The notes: generated from the letters alone by a model not told the origin. A stretch of DNA of 7,088 bases from CAYXVU01 sp964468725 (GCA_964468725.1 CAYXVU010000282.1:1-7088); one strand, 5' to 3'. Shown: positions 1-5,912, counted from the stretch's first letter. Numbers and translations: made by a program.

Positions 1-859
1 ACGGTTCGGCGAGGAAGGCTTTCGTCTCTGACATAAAGGTTTCGAATTGATCGTGATGCACCCAATGACCGGCGCGCGGGACTTTGACTAAGCGATAGCC
101 GTTGATGCGCGCCGCTCTGCCGTCCGATTCGGGGTCTGCCGCCCAACTCTCCATCCCCCAAAACAGCAGCGTCGGACAACTGATCTTGCCGAGTATCTCC
201 GCCGTGTCTTGCTGATTGTGACCATACGGCGGAAAGGGGCGCGCGTAGTTGTCGAACTTCCAGACCAGCGAGCCGTCGGCGTTCCAATTCGTGCCATGCA
301 GAGTCAAATGCTCTGCGACTTCATCGGCAAGGTGCGCGTTGGCTTCTTTCATACGGGCAACGGCGGAGTCGAGGTCGGGATAGGTGCGCGGGTCGCGGCG
401 TTCGCATTGGCGAATGTTTTCAATCCAATCGCGCAGGCGTTCCGAAGCCGGACGAAAGACGCGATGCGAAGCCGGTGGCCCCAGCCCTTCGATGGAGACC
501 ACTTTGCGAACCCGGTCGGGGTAGATGCCCGCGTAGTGAAGGACGATGACGCCGCCAAGCGAATGGCCGATCAAGGTCACAGGGAAATCATTGATGATGT
601 CAATCAACGCCGACAAATCGAGAACGTATTCGGCGATGCCGTACATCGCGCCTTGCGCCCACGCGCTGTTGCCGTGACCGCGCAAATCCACCGCGTAGAC
701 GTGAAAGTCGTGGCGCAGTTCGCGCGCCGTCCAATCCCAATTGCGCGCGTGATCGAGGCCGCCATGCACCAGGATGAGCGGCGGCTTGCCATCCGTGCCC
801 CAATCCCAAAAATGCAGCTTCAAGCGATGCGAATAGAAGTAATGCGAAATCGGCTCCAT
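1..859 (-). CDS. Alpha/beta hydrolase, 3' end outside window
   Basis: The minus strand reads open from an ATG at 857-859 to the window edge, giving 286 residues without a stop. I translated it by hand. The fold signature is clear: an oxyanion-type HGG at residues 32-34, a DLRGHGNS motif at 58-65, the nucleophile elbow GHSLGG at 98-103 with Ser100 as nucleophile, and the likely catalytic histidine His265 in GHWVHH. A cap region lies at about 130-215. The third triad member is unclear. After the strand LLFWG the usual Asp is replaced by MESW, so Glu237 or Glu124 (in VSIEGLGP) are candidates. The IEGLGP stretch recalls Serhl-like hydrolases. Only the last few residues should be missing. GGAGGA lies 3 bases before the start. 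There is no signal peptide, so it is probably cytoplasmic. Substrate unknown. It is divergent from the mla operon. Confidence 0.9.
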   Translation of the reverse strand, partial: MEPISHYFYSHRLKLHFWDWGTDGKPPLILVHGGLDHARNWDWTARELRHDFHVYAVDLRGHGNSAWAQGAMYGIAEYVLDLSALIDIINDFPVTLIGHSLGGVIVLHYAGIYPDRVRKVVSIEGLGPPASHRVFRPASERLRDWIENIRQCERRDPRTYPDLDSAVARMKEANAHLADEVAEHLTLHGTNWNADGSLVWKFDNYARPFPPYGHNQQDTAEILGKISCPTLLFWGMESWAADPESDGRAARINGYRLVKVPRAGHWVHHDQFETFMSETKAFLAEP

Positions 860-873
860 GTTTCCTCCGCCGG

Positions 874-908
874 GGTTGAAGTTGGAAAGCTGAAGGCTGA
901 AGGTTACA
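874..908 (+). repeat. Degenerate 7-bp tandem repeat (GGYTGAA-like)
   Basis: Five consecutive heptamers can be read: GGTTGAA, GTTGGAA, AGCTGAA, GGCTGAA and a diverged GGTTACA. They lie in the leader and promoter region of the hydrolase. The reverse complement of the same unit recurs at 1072-1106, so the two arrays flank the inverted-repeat element in opposite orientation. Short heptameric tandem repeats are known from other bacteria, for example the STRR repeats of filamentous cyanobacteria. Any relation to those is not implied. Confidence 0.6.
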
Positions 909-930
909 AATTCCGGTTCCCGTCTTTCAA
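903..930 (-). promoter_or_regulatory. Possible sigma70-type promoter for the hydrolase
   Basis: On the minus strand TTGAAA (925-930) is followed after 16 bases by TGTAAC (903-908). These match the -35 and -10 consensus at 5/6 and 4/6 positions. A transcript would start near 896 and give a leader of about 37 bases before the hydrolase ATG. The -35 box touches the outer edge of the inverted-repeat element. This is consensus matching by eye only. Confidence 0.3.
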
Positions 931-933
931 CCT

Positions 934-1067
934 GTAATACCGAGTTGCGAATCAAGATGAGATAGTTGAGCGGCGGTCTCTGACCGCCATCCTCGCCCAA
1001 AAAGGACGGCGGTCAGAGACCGCCGCTCAACGAACGGTTCTCATTTTGTTAGGCAATCCAGTATAAC
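934..1067. repeat. Nested inverted-repeat (MITE-like) element
   Basis: The inner arms 965-988 and 1008-1031 are a perfect 24-bp inverted repeat around a 19-base loop. Each arm is itself a small palindrome: GGCGGTC, TCT, GACCGCC at 972-988. Outer arms 934-962 and 1039-1067 pair without gaps at 21 of 29 positions, and both contain TTGC and ATGAGA. Spacers between outer and inner arms are 2 and 7 bases. The element encodes nothing evident. The layout resembles a miniature inverted-repeat transposable element or a REP/BIME-type palindrome. The hexamer AACCTG occurs at 929-934 and 1065-1070, which could be a target duplication or a coincidence in repetitive flanks. There is no T-tract, so it is not a standard intrinsic terminator. 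Confidence 0.7.
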
Positions 1068-1071
1068 CTGC

Positions 1072-1106
1072 AACTTTCAACCTTCGACCTTCAACCTTTG
1101 ACTTTG
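1072..1106 (-). repeat. Degenerate 7-bp tandem repeat (RACYTTC-like)
   Basis: Five heptamers follow one another: AACTTTC, AACCTTC, GACCTTC, AACCTTT, GACTTTG. Read on the minus strand the unit is close to GAAGGTT, the same family as the array at 874-908. The two arrays make the outermost layer of a roughly symmetrical structure centred near 998. Confidence 0.65.
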
Positions 1107-1115
1107 GTGAGTCGC

Positions 1116-1144
1116 TTGACGGATATTTCGCCAGCCTTCATCAT
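1116..1144 (+). promoter_or_regulatory. mlaE: Possible sigma70-type promoter for mlaE
   Basis: TTGACG (1116-1121) matches the -35 consensus at 5/6 positions. After 17 bases CATCAT (1139-1144) matches the -10 consensus at 4/6. A transcript would begin near 1151 and carry a leader of about 94 bases. It is the best-placed candidate I found between the heptamer array and mlaE, but the -10 box is weak. Confidence 0.3.
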
Positions 1145-1148
1145 AGTG

Positions 1149-1247
1149 GCACTCAGCCAAGACGCGCGGTCGGTCTGAGTGCGGAACGACATCACGAAAG
1201 CCGAGGCAACATCCCGCAACCGAACGGATAAGACTGAGTGAGGAATG
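1149..1247 (+). promoter_or_regulatory. mlaE: mlaE leader with repeated start region and competing hairpin
   Basis: GCACTCAG (1149-1156) is the exact reverse complement of CTGAGTGC (1175-1182), forming an 8-bp stem with an 18-base loop. A second CTGAGTG lies at 1234-1240 and overlaps the ribosome binding region of mlaE. The two CTGAGTG copies sit in a longer direct repeat (1175-1188 and 1234-1247, 12 of 14 bases equal), the second copy ending on the mlaE ATG. CACTCAG could therefore pair with either copy, exposing or covering the start. A regulatory role is inference. The rest of this stretch shows no gene. Confidence 0.3.
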
Positions 1248-2000
1248 AACCTATTCTTTGACGCCATTTACGAACTGCAAGAAGCAACGTTGATGGTCGG
1301 ACGCGCCCTTCGTCGGGCGCTCTCCAAACCGCGTTACGGGCGCGACATCATTCAGCAGATGGACAGCATCGGCGTTGGCTCGATGCTGATTATCTTACTG
1401 ACCGGCTTCTTCACCGGCGCGATTCTTGCCCTGCAAACCTCCGAGGCGCTCAAGACTTTCGGCGCAACCAGTGTGACCGGCACTCTCGTTATGACCTCGT
1501 TGGTGCGCGAGATGGGGCCGGTGTTAGCGTCGTTGATGTTGGCCGGTCGGGTCGGGTCGGCCATCGCTGCCGAACTCGGTTCGATGGTGGTATCGGAACA
1601 GGTTGATGCGATGCGCGCGCTCGGCACTGACCCGATCAAAAAACTGGTATGGCCGCGCCTCTTCGCCTTGATCGTGATGACACCGGCGTTGACATTGGTA
1701 GCTGACTTGGTTGGCGCGCTCGGCGGGTGGGTTGTCGCTACGTTGTTGATGAATGTGGCCAGTTCGGTTTACATCAACTCGGCGAAAGACGCGTTGACTT
1801 ATAACGATGTCATCGGCGGCCTGATAAAGCCTGCGGTCTTCGGTTTGATTATCGGCACGGTGAGTTGCCGCACCGGGCTGCGCACGTCGGGCGGCACGGT
1901 TGGCGTTGGGCTGTCAACGACGCGCGCCGTTGTGGTGTCGGACGTGTTGATTTTGGTGGCCGACTTTTTCTTAGGCAAACTGATTTTGTCATTTGACTGA
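1245..2000 (+). CDS. mlaE: MlaE-family ABC transporter permease
   Basis: This 251-residue inner-membrane protein matches the MlaE/YrbE permease family in length and motifs (E. coli MlaE is about 260 residues). Visible landmarks: an amphipathic N-terminus to about residue 40, hydrophobic segments at about 45-65, 80-105, 135-170, 190-207 and 228-249, the family core REMGPVLASLMLAGRVGSA (88-106) leading into AELGSM, the cytoplasmic coupling segment EQVDAMRALGTDP (118-130), and a C-terminal STTRAVV before the last helix. In known systems an MlaE dimer binds two MlaF subunits and carries lipid towards the MlaD ring. The start is forced: an in-frame TGA lies two codons upstream. GAGG lies only 1 base before the ATG, which is unusually close. 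Residue 17 (ATG at 1293) is an alternative start, but family length favours 1245. First gene of the operon. Confidence 0.95.
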   Translation: MNLFFDAIYELQEATLMVGRALRRALSKPRYGRDIIQQMDSIGVGSMLIILLTGFFTGAILALQTSEALKTFGATSVTGTLVMTSLVREMGPVLASLMLAGRVGSAIAAELGSMVVSEQVDAMRALGTDPIKKLVWPRLFALIVMTPALTLVADLVGALGGWVVATLLMNVASSVYINSAKDALTYNDVIGGLIKPAVFGLIIGTVSCRTGLRTSGGTVGVGLSTTRAVVVSDVLILVADFFLGKLILSFD

Positions 2001-2017
2001 CGGCAGAGAGGTGAAGG

Positions 2018-2113
2018 ATGAGCCACAACGCGGACATTCAGCCATTGCCAGGGGAGGCATATAGAGAGCATCCTCTCGTCGTTGCCTGCATCCATGCGCG
2101 TTGCGTATTCTGA
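2018..2113 (+). CDS. Possible 31-residue small ORF between mlaE and mlaF
   Basis: An ATG at 2018 opens 31 codons ending in TGA at 2111-2113. It is preceded by a purine-rich stretch (GAGAGGTGAAGG) that could serve as a ribosome binding site. The product begins MSHNADIQPLPGEAYREH, has no membrane segment and matches nothing I recognise. The last codons run into the heptamer array, which argues against conservation. It fills an otherwise empty 147-base gap and may be chance. Confidence 0.15.
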   Translation: MSHNADIQPLPGEAYREHPLVVACIHARCVF

Positions 2114-2139
2114 CTTCTGTATTCTGTATTCTTGAATTC
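2105..2139 (+). repeat. 7-bp tandem repeat (GTATTCT) ahead of mlaF
   Basis: Consecutive units are GTATTCT, GACTTCT, GTATTCT, GTATTCT, then the diverged TGAATTC. Three of five are identical. The array ends 8 bases before the mlaF ATG, so it occupies the position where a ribosome binding site and its approach would lie. The unit differs from the GAAGGTT type near 1072 but shares the 7-base period. Related units occur at 4115-4128 and 4188-4208. Confidence 0.7.
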
Positions 2140-2147
2140 GTTAGGTT

Positions 2148-2960
2148 ATGCCTGAAGAGATTTACAGTGCAATCGAATTCCGCGAGGTTCACAAAGCCTT
2201 CGGCGACCGCGTGATTTTGGACGGGGTGAGCTTTACGGTGAACCCCGGCGAAACGAAGATCGTCATGGGCGGTTCGGGGACGGGCAAATCTACCATTCTC
2301 AAACTGGTGTTGGGATTATTAAAGCCGGATGCCGGGCGCATCTTCGTGGACGGCGAAGAGATTTCCGGCTACAGCGAAGGGCAGATGTTCGAAGCGCGGC
2401 AGAAGATCGGCATGGTGTTTCAGGAAGGCGCGTTGTTCGATTCGCTTTCGGTCTATGAAAACGTCGGCTACCGTCTGTTTGAAGCCGGTCTGCCGGAAGC
2501 CGATGTCAAAGAGGTGGTGCAGCGCATGCTGCGTTTCGTCAATCTCGAAAATGCGATTGACCTGATGCCTTCGGAACTATCGGGCGGTATGCGGCGAAGA
2601 GTCGGCATCGCGCGGGCGCTGGCAAGCAATCCGAAAATCATTCTCTTTGACGAACCGACTGCCGGACTCGACCCCATCACGGCGCGCGCCATTTTGGATT
2701 TGGCAATCAATCTGCGCGACCTCGAAGGCGTCAGTTCGATCTTTGTTACCCATCGCATTCACGACATCAATTTTTTATCTTCGAACTTTGCCACCATCAA
2801 CGAGCGCGGCGATGTCGAGATTCGCCGCGAGGACGGCAATGTCTGTCTGGTCAATACCAAATTCATCATGCTGAAAGAGGGCAAGGTCGTCTTCAGCGGT
2901 ACGGACGAAGAACTCGCCTTGTCGGACGACCCGTACATCAAGGAATTTTTCCGCGAATAG
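2148..2960 (+). CDS. mlaF: MlaF-family ABC transporter ATP-binding protein
   Basis: This 270-residue protein is the cytoplasmic ATPase that powers the MlaE permease. All nucleotide-binding motifs are intact: Walker A GGSGTGKST (41-49, Lys47), Q-loop Gln92 in VFQEGALFDSLSVYENV (typical of the MlaF group), ABC signature LSGGM (144-148), Walker B IILFDEP (164-170, catalytic Glu169), D-loop GLD (173-175) and switch His202. After the H-loop about 20 extra residues (about 213-236, acidic and basic, NERGDVEIRREDGN) precede IMLKEGK, where E. coli-type MlaF passes directly into the last beta hairpin. It is 147 bases behind mlaE and 34 bases ahead of mlaD. Only AGG (2143-2145) precedes the ATG, so the ribosome binding site is weak. 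No other start fits, because Walker A begins next to the following Met40. Confidence 0.96.
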   Translation: MPEEIYSAIEFREVHKAFGDRVILDGVSFTVNPGETKIVMGGSGTGKSTILKLVLGLLKPDAGRIFVDGEEISGYSEGQMFEARQKIGMVFQEGALFDSLSVYENVGYRLFEAGLPEADVKEVVQRMLRFVNLENAIDLMPSELSGGMRRRVGIARALASNPKIILFDEPTAGLDPITARAILDLAINLRDLEGVSSIFVTHRIHDINFLSSNFATINERGDVEIRREDGNVCLVNTKFIMLKEGKVVFSGTDEELALSDDPYIKEFFRE

Positions 2961-2994
2961 CCGTTTGCACATCGGCAGGCGGCGAGGAGGACGT

Positions 2995-4104
2995 ATGGCT
3001 ACGAGAAAACCCATGACGCTGTCGCAACTGCGCGTCGGTTTGCTGGCGCTCGGCGCAATCGTCGTGCTGATCGTTTTCATTCTCTCGGTGACCGGCGATA
3101 TTTCGATCTTCGAAAAAACCATGAGCGTGAAGACGCGCTTTGCCGCCGCCGATGGCCTCAAAGTCGGCGATGAAGTGCGGTTGGCGGGCGTGCGCGTCGG
3201 GCAGGTATCGGAGATAGACTTTTCCGGCGATGTGCCAGACAAAGCGACAGACAAAGCCATCGAAGTGCAGATGAAGATTAACTCGCAAGAGGCGCGCGAC
3301 CGCATCCGTCAGGACTCAAAAGCGGTGCTCGGTCAGCAAGGGTTTTTAGGTGACCGCGTGATTGACATCACGCCGGGCACGACTGCCGCCTCGCCGGTTG
3401 GAGACGGCGGCTATATTGAGAGCGCCGATACGGCAAGCCTCGCGCAGGTCTTCGGCGGCGCTAACGATTTGCTGGTTGCCTTCAACACGGTTGCCGGACA
3501 ACTGCAACAACTGATGGCGGGTATCAATCGCGGCGAAGGCACGATTGGCAAACTGCTCAAAGATGACACCTTCATCACCAACCTCAATCGCACCGTCCTC
3601 GAAGCTCAGGGGTTGCTCAAACGCGCTCAAGAGGGCAGCGGCACGATTGCCAAATTCCTCAACGACCCCAAACTCTACGATGACATTCGCGGGCTGTCGA
3701 GCGAGTTGCAAGCCGTCGTCGCAGACCTGCGCGCCGGTAAAGGGACGGCGGGCAAACTCCTCACCGATGAACAACTCTATAGCAAGACCAATGACGCGAT
3801 GACCAAAATCAACGATGCCATCGCCAAGTTTGACCGCATCGCAGGAGAGATCGAAGCCGGGCGCGGCACGCTCGGCAAGTTCGTCAAAGATGAGCAACTG
3901 CACAACGAAGTGCAGGCTACCGTCGCCTCACTACGCAGCATCAGCGAACGACTCGATAGAGGCGAAGGCACGGCGGGCAAACTCCTGCACGACGACAAGC
4001 TCTACACCAATGCCAATCAAGTCTCTACCGAAATCGTCAAGATGTTGTATGATTTTCGCCAGAACCCCAGAAAGTATCTGAGCATCAAGGTGAGCTTGTT
4101 TTAA
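2995..4104 (+). CDS. mlaD: MlaD-family MCE domain lipid transport protein
   Basis: A 369-residue inner-membrane-anchored periplasmic protein. Residues 14-32 form one transmembrane helix. An MCE domain follows at about 44-129, ending in the family phrase GFLGDRVIDITPG. MCE domains of known MlaD form hexameric rings around a lipid channel. From about residue 145 a long helical tail carries five repeats starting GxGTxGKxxxD at residues 180, 214, 248, 289 and 323, ending in DFRQNPRKYL. E. coli MlaD is about 183 residues, so the tail is the extra part. I chose ATG 2995 because GAGGAGG (2984-2990) stands 4 bases before it. A TTG at 2965 would add ten arginine-rich residues and lacks such a site. 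It lies 34 bases after mlaF and is surely cotranscribed with it. Confidence 0.95.
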   Translation: MATRKPMTLSQLRVGLLALGAIVVLIVFILSVTGDISIFEKTMSVKTRFAAADGLKVGDEVRLAGVRVGQVSEIDFSGDVPDKATDKAIEVQMKINSQEARDRIRQDSKAVLGQQGFLGDRVIDITPGTTAASPVGDGGYIESADTASLAQVFGGANDLLVAFNTVAGQLQQLMAGINRGEGTIGKLLKDDTFITNLNRTVLEAQGLLKRAQEGSGTIAKFLNDPKLYDDIRGLSSELQAVVADLRAGKGTAGKLLTDEQLYSKTNDAMTKINDAIAKFDRIAGEIEAGRGTLGKFVKDEQLHNEVQATVASLRSISERLDRGEGTAGKLLHDDKLYTNANQVSTEIVKMLYDFRQNPRKYLSIKVSLF

Positions 4105-4114
4105 TGGAGGAGTC

Positions 4115-4208
4115 AGGATACGGAATTCAAAAGCGAGAGACTGGCTCTCAATGCCACTGATCTCATCGGGCAACTCTCAATTTGCGGGTCTTCTGAATTC
4201 TGTCATCT
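4115..4208. repeat. Imperfect inverted repeat built of heptamer-like units
   Basis: Bases 4117-4133 and 4190-4207 are inverted copies around GAATTC, differing at two positions plus one inserted base. The right arm can be cut into heptamers GTCTTCT, GAATTCT, GTCATCT (4188-4208). The left arm begins AGGATAC, GGAATTC, close to the reverse complement of the GTATTCT unit before mlaF. The loop (4134-4189) shows no gene and no T-tract. It occupies most of the 120-base gap between mlaD and the next gene and could fold in the transcript. Confidence 0.45.
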
Positions 4209-4224
4209 GTTCGAGAGGGCAATT

Positions 4225-5382
4225 ATGAAAAAGGTTTTGATGATCGTAGCCGCGTTTGCAGTGATGGCGGGGGCTTCAGCAATGAGCGAAGCCCGGCCTG
4301 TTACCCCGATCAACGTGCAGTCGGTCAATTGCCCATTGGTCTTTCCTGATGGCTTTGCTGCCGTCGCGCCCGGTCAGCCGCCCGTCGAAACACGCTCGAC
4401 CGTAGGCGTCATCAATGCCCTTTGCGATGTGACGTTAAATATGGTGGGCTGCAAATTCTTTCCTAACTCCGTATCCATTCTCTGCGACAGTAATGGCGAC
4501 GGCGTCAGCGATGTCAGCATCGCCCTCAAAAACGTCACCATCGTCAATAGCCTGTTGGTGCGCGCGACGCTCAGTTCGCTAACCCCGGGGCTGCCCGGCA
4601 CTGCCTTTCCGTTGACCTGTTGCGGCGGCATCGCCGATTTGGTGATTGCCAGAGTTCACGGGGAATACGTGTCGTCTGTGACCTGTCCAATTGATCTCGG
4701 CCAACGCGCGCCGGTGGTGGTCTCTGCTTCGCCCTCAGATGGCAACTGTAGCGTCGAACAAAACCTCATCATTCCGGGTTCATGTTTTCTGTTGCCGAAT
4801 GGCAATCCGAACGTCACTTCGGTCTTCGCCGTCGAACGCGGCAATCCGAACCATATCATTCAAGCCAAACGCTTCGTCATTTTGACGACTAACTTGATTG
4901 ACGCGCTCTTCGATTTCGGCGTCGCCAATGCGGGCAAAACCTTTTTGATCTATGCCAGCGGCCCGAGCGGCACCAGCCGCAACCTCATCGAGTTGCCGAC
5001 CGGCGCACCGGCTAACTGCCCGCTCGGCAATGAACAAGGCGTGCAAGTGACCTTCACCTGCCGCTCGTCGTCTTCCGGCGGCGGCGAAGTCGTTGTTGAT
5101 CCGGCCTTACCCTTCATCAATCAGTGCTTCATCGAACGCAATGCGGCAGGCACGGCTTCGCTGGTGATTACGGGTCTGTTCAAAGAAGGGTCGAAGGTGA
5201 CGATTGGCGGTACGCCGGTTAAAAAAGTGAAGTTCAAGGAGCGCGACACTACTCCCGGCATGATGAAGAAAGCGATCTTGAAAAAAGCCTGTGACGGGTT
5301 GCCGGGCGCGATCATCGTGACGCAGCCGGATGGCCTTGCATCTTCTCCTTTTCAATGTAGCGTGAATTGCTCGCCGCAATGA
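4225..5382 (+). CDS. Cysteine-rich secreted protein of unknown function
   Basis: I do not recognise this 385-residue protein. It starts with a clear signal peptide: MKK, a hydrophobic core at 4-18, and ASA at 17-19, with cleavage probably after Ala19 (or after Ala23), so it should be exported. There is no lipobox. The mature part has 15 cysteines, including a Cys-Cys pair at 132-133, compatible with disulfides. Residues 88-96 (DSNGDGVSD) fit a calcium loop of the DxNxDGxxD type, as in thrombospondin type 3 or dockerin repeats. Two beta-rich segments at about 163-258 and 293-379, the latter with GSKVTIGGTPVKKVKF, look like IPT/TIG-type immunoglobulin-like modules. A SSSSGGG linker (281-287) separates them. 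GAGAGGG (4213-4219) stands 5 bases before the ATG. It lies 120 bases after mlaD in the same direction. A link to lipid transport is possible but unproven. Confidence 0.85.
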   Translation: MKKVLMIVAAFAVMAGASAMSEARPVTPINVQSVNCPLVFPDGFAAVAPGQPPVETRSTVGVINALCDVTLNMVGCKFFPNSVSILCDSNGDGVSDVSIALKNVTIVNSLLVRATLSSLTPGLPGTAFPLTCCGGIADLVIARVHGEYVSSVTCPIDLGQRAPVVVSASPSDGNCSVEQNLIIPGSCFLLPNGNPNVTSVFAVERGNPNHIIQAKRFVILTTNLIDALFDFGVANAGKTFLIYASGPSGTSRNLIELPTGAPANCPLGNEQGVQVTFTCRSSSSGGGEVVVDPALPFINQCFIERNAAGTASLVITGLFKEGSKVTIGGTPVKKVKFKERDTTPGMMKKAILKKACDGLPGAIIVTQPDGLASSPFQCSVNCSPQ

Positions 5383-5414
5383 TAGTTGTTGGCGACGGGC
5401 AGATGTAGGCCGCG

Positions 5415-5912
5415 CTATTGGCGCACGAAGGTCGAACGACCGAACTCGCGCCATGAACCGTCTTTGCTGCGAATTGAGTCTATGACCTCCATCTTTCCTG
5501 CGCCCAGCAGCCGATAAATCGTGCGCCCTTCTTTGGTCTCTGCGGTTCCCCAATTGGCGATCAGCGCATCGCCTTCGATAATCCCGTTGATGGGATGCGC
5601 GTCGCCGGAGGAATCGAACCAGCGCCCGCTGTAGTGGCCATCGCTTTTGGATTGATAGTACGCGTGCCCCTCGAATCGTTGTTTGCCGCTCGCCGTCGTC
5701 ATCTCGTTATGAAAGGTCAGGCGCACGAACTTGCCGCCGAGCGCCATTTCCCACTGCATGTGAAGTTGCGAAGCCGCCCCCATCACCTTGCCAGTGCCGC
5801 GCCAGTCGCCCAACAACCGCTCATGAAAAGGCTGCGGCCCAGGTTGTCCGTAATTGGCTGCCGATAGCGCTAACCCAATGGCGATCAGCCCCGTCCGAAA
5901 GAATCGCTTCAT
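5415..5912 (-). CDS. Small secreted beta-rich protein (DUF1579/lipocalin-like)
   Basis: A 165-residue product with an N-terminal signal peptide (MKRFFRTG, hydrophobic to about residue 19, likely cleavage after SAA at 17-19). The mature part starts with FHERLLGDWRGTGKVMG (29-45) and continues as alternating beta strands rich in Trp, Tyr and Gly. These include QWEMALGGKFVRLTF (53-67), an HYSGRWFD turn (93-100) and IANWGTAETKEGRTIY (118-133). This recalls small lipocalin-like barrels such as DUF1579 proteins. That is a resemblance, not a firm assignment, and the ligand is unknown. GGAG stands 7 bases before the ATG, inside the end of the sigma factor gene. Only 2 bases separate the sigma stop from this ATG, so translation is probably coupled. 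It converges on the secreted gene on the plus strand, with 32 bases between stops. Confidence 0.85.
   Translation of the reverse strand: MKRFFRTGLIAIGLALSAANYGQPGPQPFHERLLGDWRGTGKVMGAASQLHMQWEMALGGKFVRLTFHNEMTTASGKQRFEGHAYYQSKSDGHYSGRWFDSSGDAHPINGIIEGDALIANWGTAETKEGRTIYRLLGAGKMEVIDSIRSKDGSWREFGRSTFVRQ

Noticed and set aside
209..937. 242-codon open frame on the plus strand
   Set aside because: It lies antisense to the alpha/beta hydrolase, whose motifs are unmistakable. Its own translation has no recognisable domain, and its end runs into the repeat region.
965..1031. Intrinsic terminator
   Set aside because: The hairpin is strong, but neither side carries a T-tract, and it lies upstream of both divergent genes rather than after a gene.
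874..1106. CRISPR array
   Set aside because: The repeat units are 7 bp, directly adjacent and degenerate, with no spacers of regular length and no cas genes.
1091..1192. 33-codon minus-strand frame beginning MSFRTQTDRASWLSA
   Set aside because: The frame stays open for 59 codons (1091-1267) and the composition looks protein-like, so it might be a gene remnant. It has no ribosome binding site, ends in the heptamer array and overlaps the mlaE leader, so it is not called.
2064..2077. Small hairpin GAGAG-CATC-CTCTC in the mlaE-mlaF gap
   Set aside because: Only 5 bp, with no flanking signal. Such stems are expected by chance.
2965..2994. Upstream TTG start for mlaD, adding ten residues
   Set aside because: The ATG at 2995 has GAGGAGG at proper distance, and the extra arginine-rich residues do not fit the usual MlaD N-terminus.
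5371..5395. Terminator between the convergent genes
   Set aside because: TCGCC and GGCGA can pair with a few more bases, but the stem is short and interrupted and no run of T follows on either strand.
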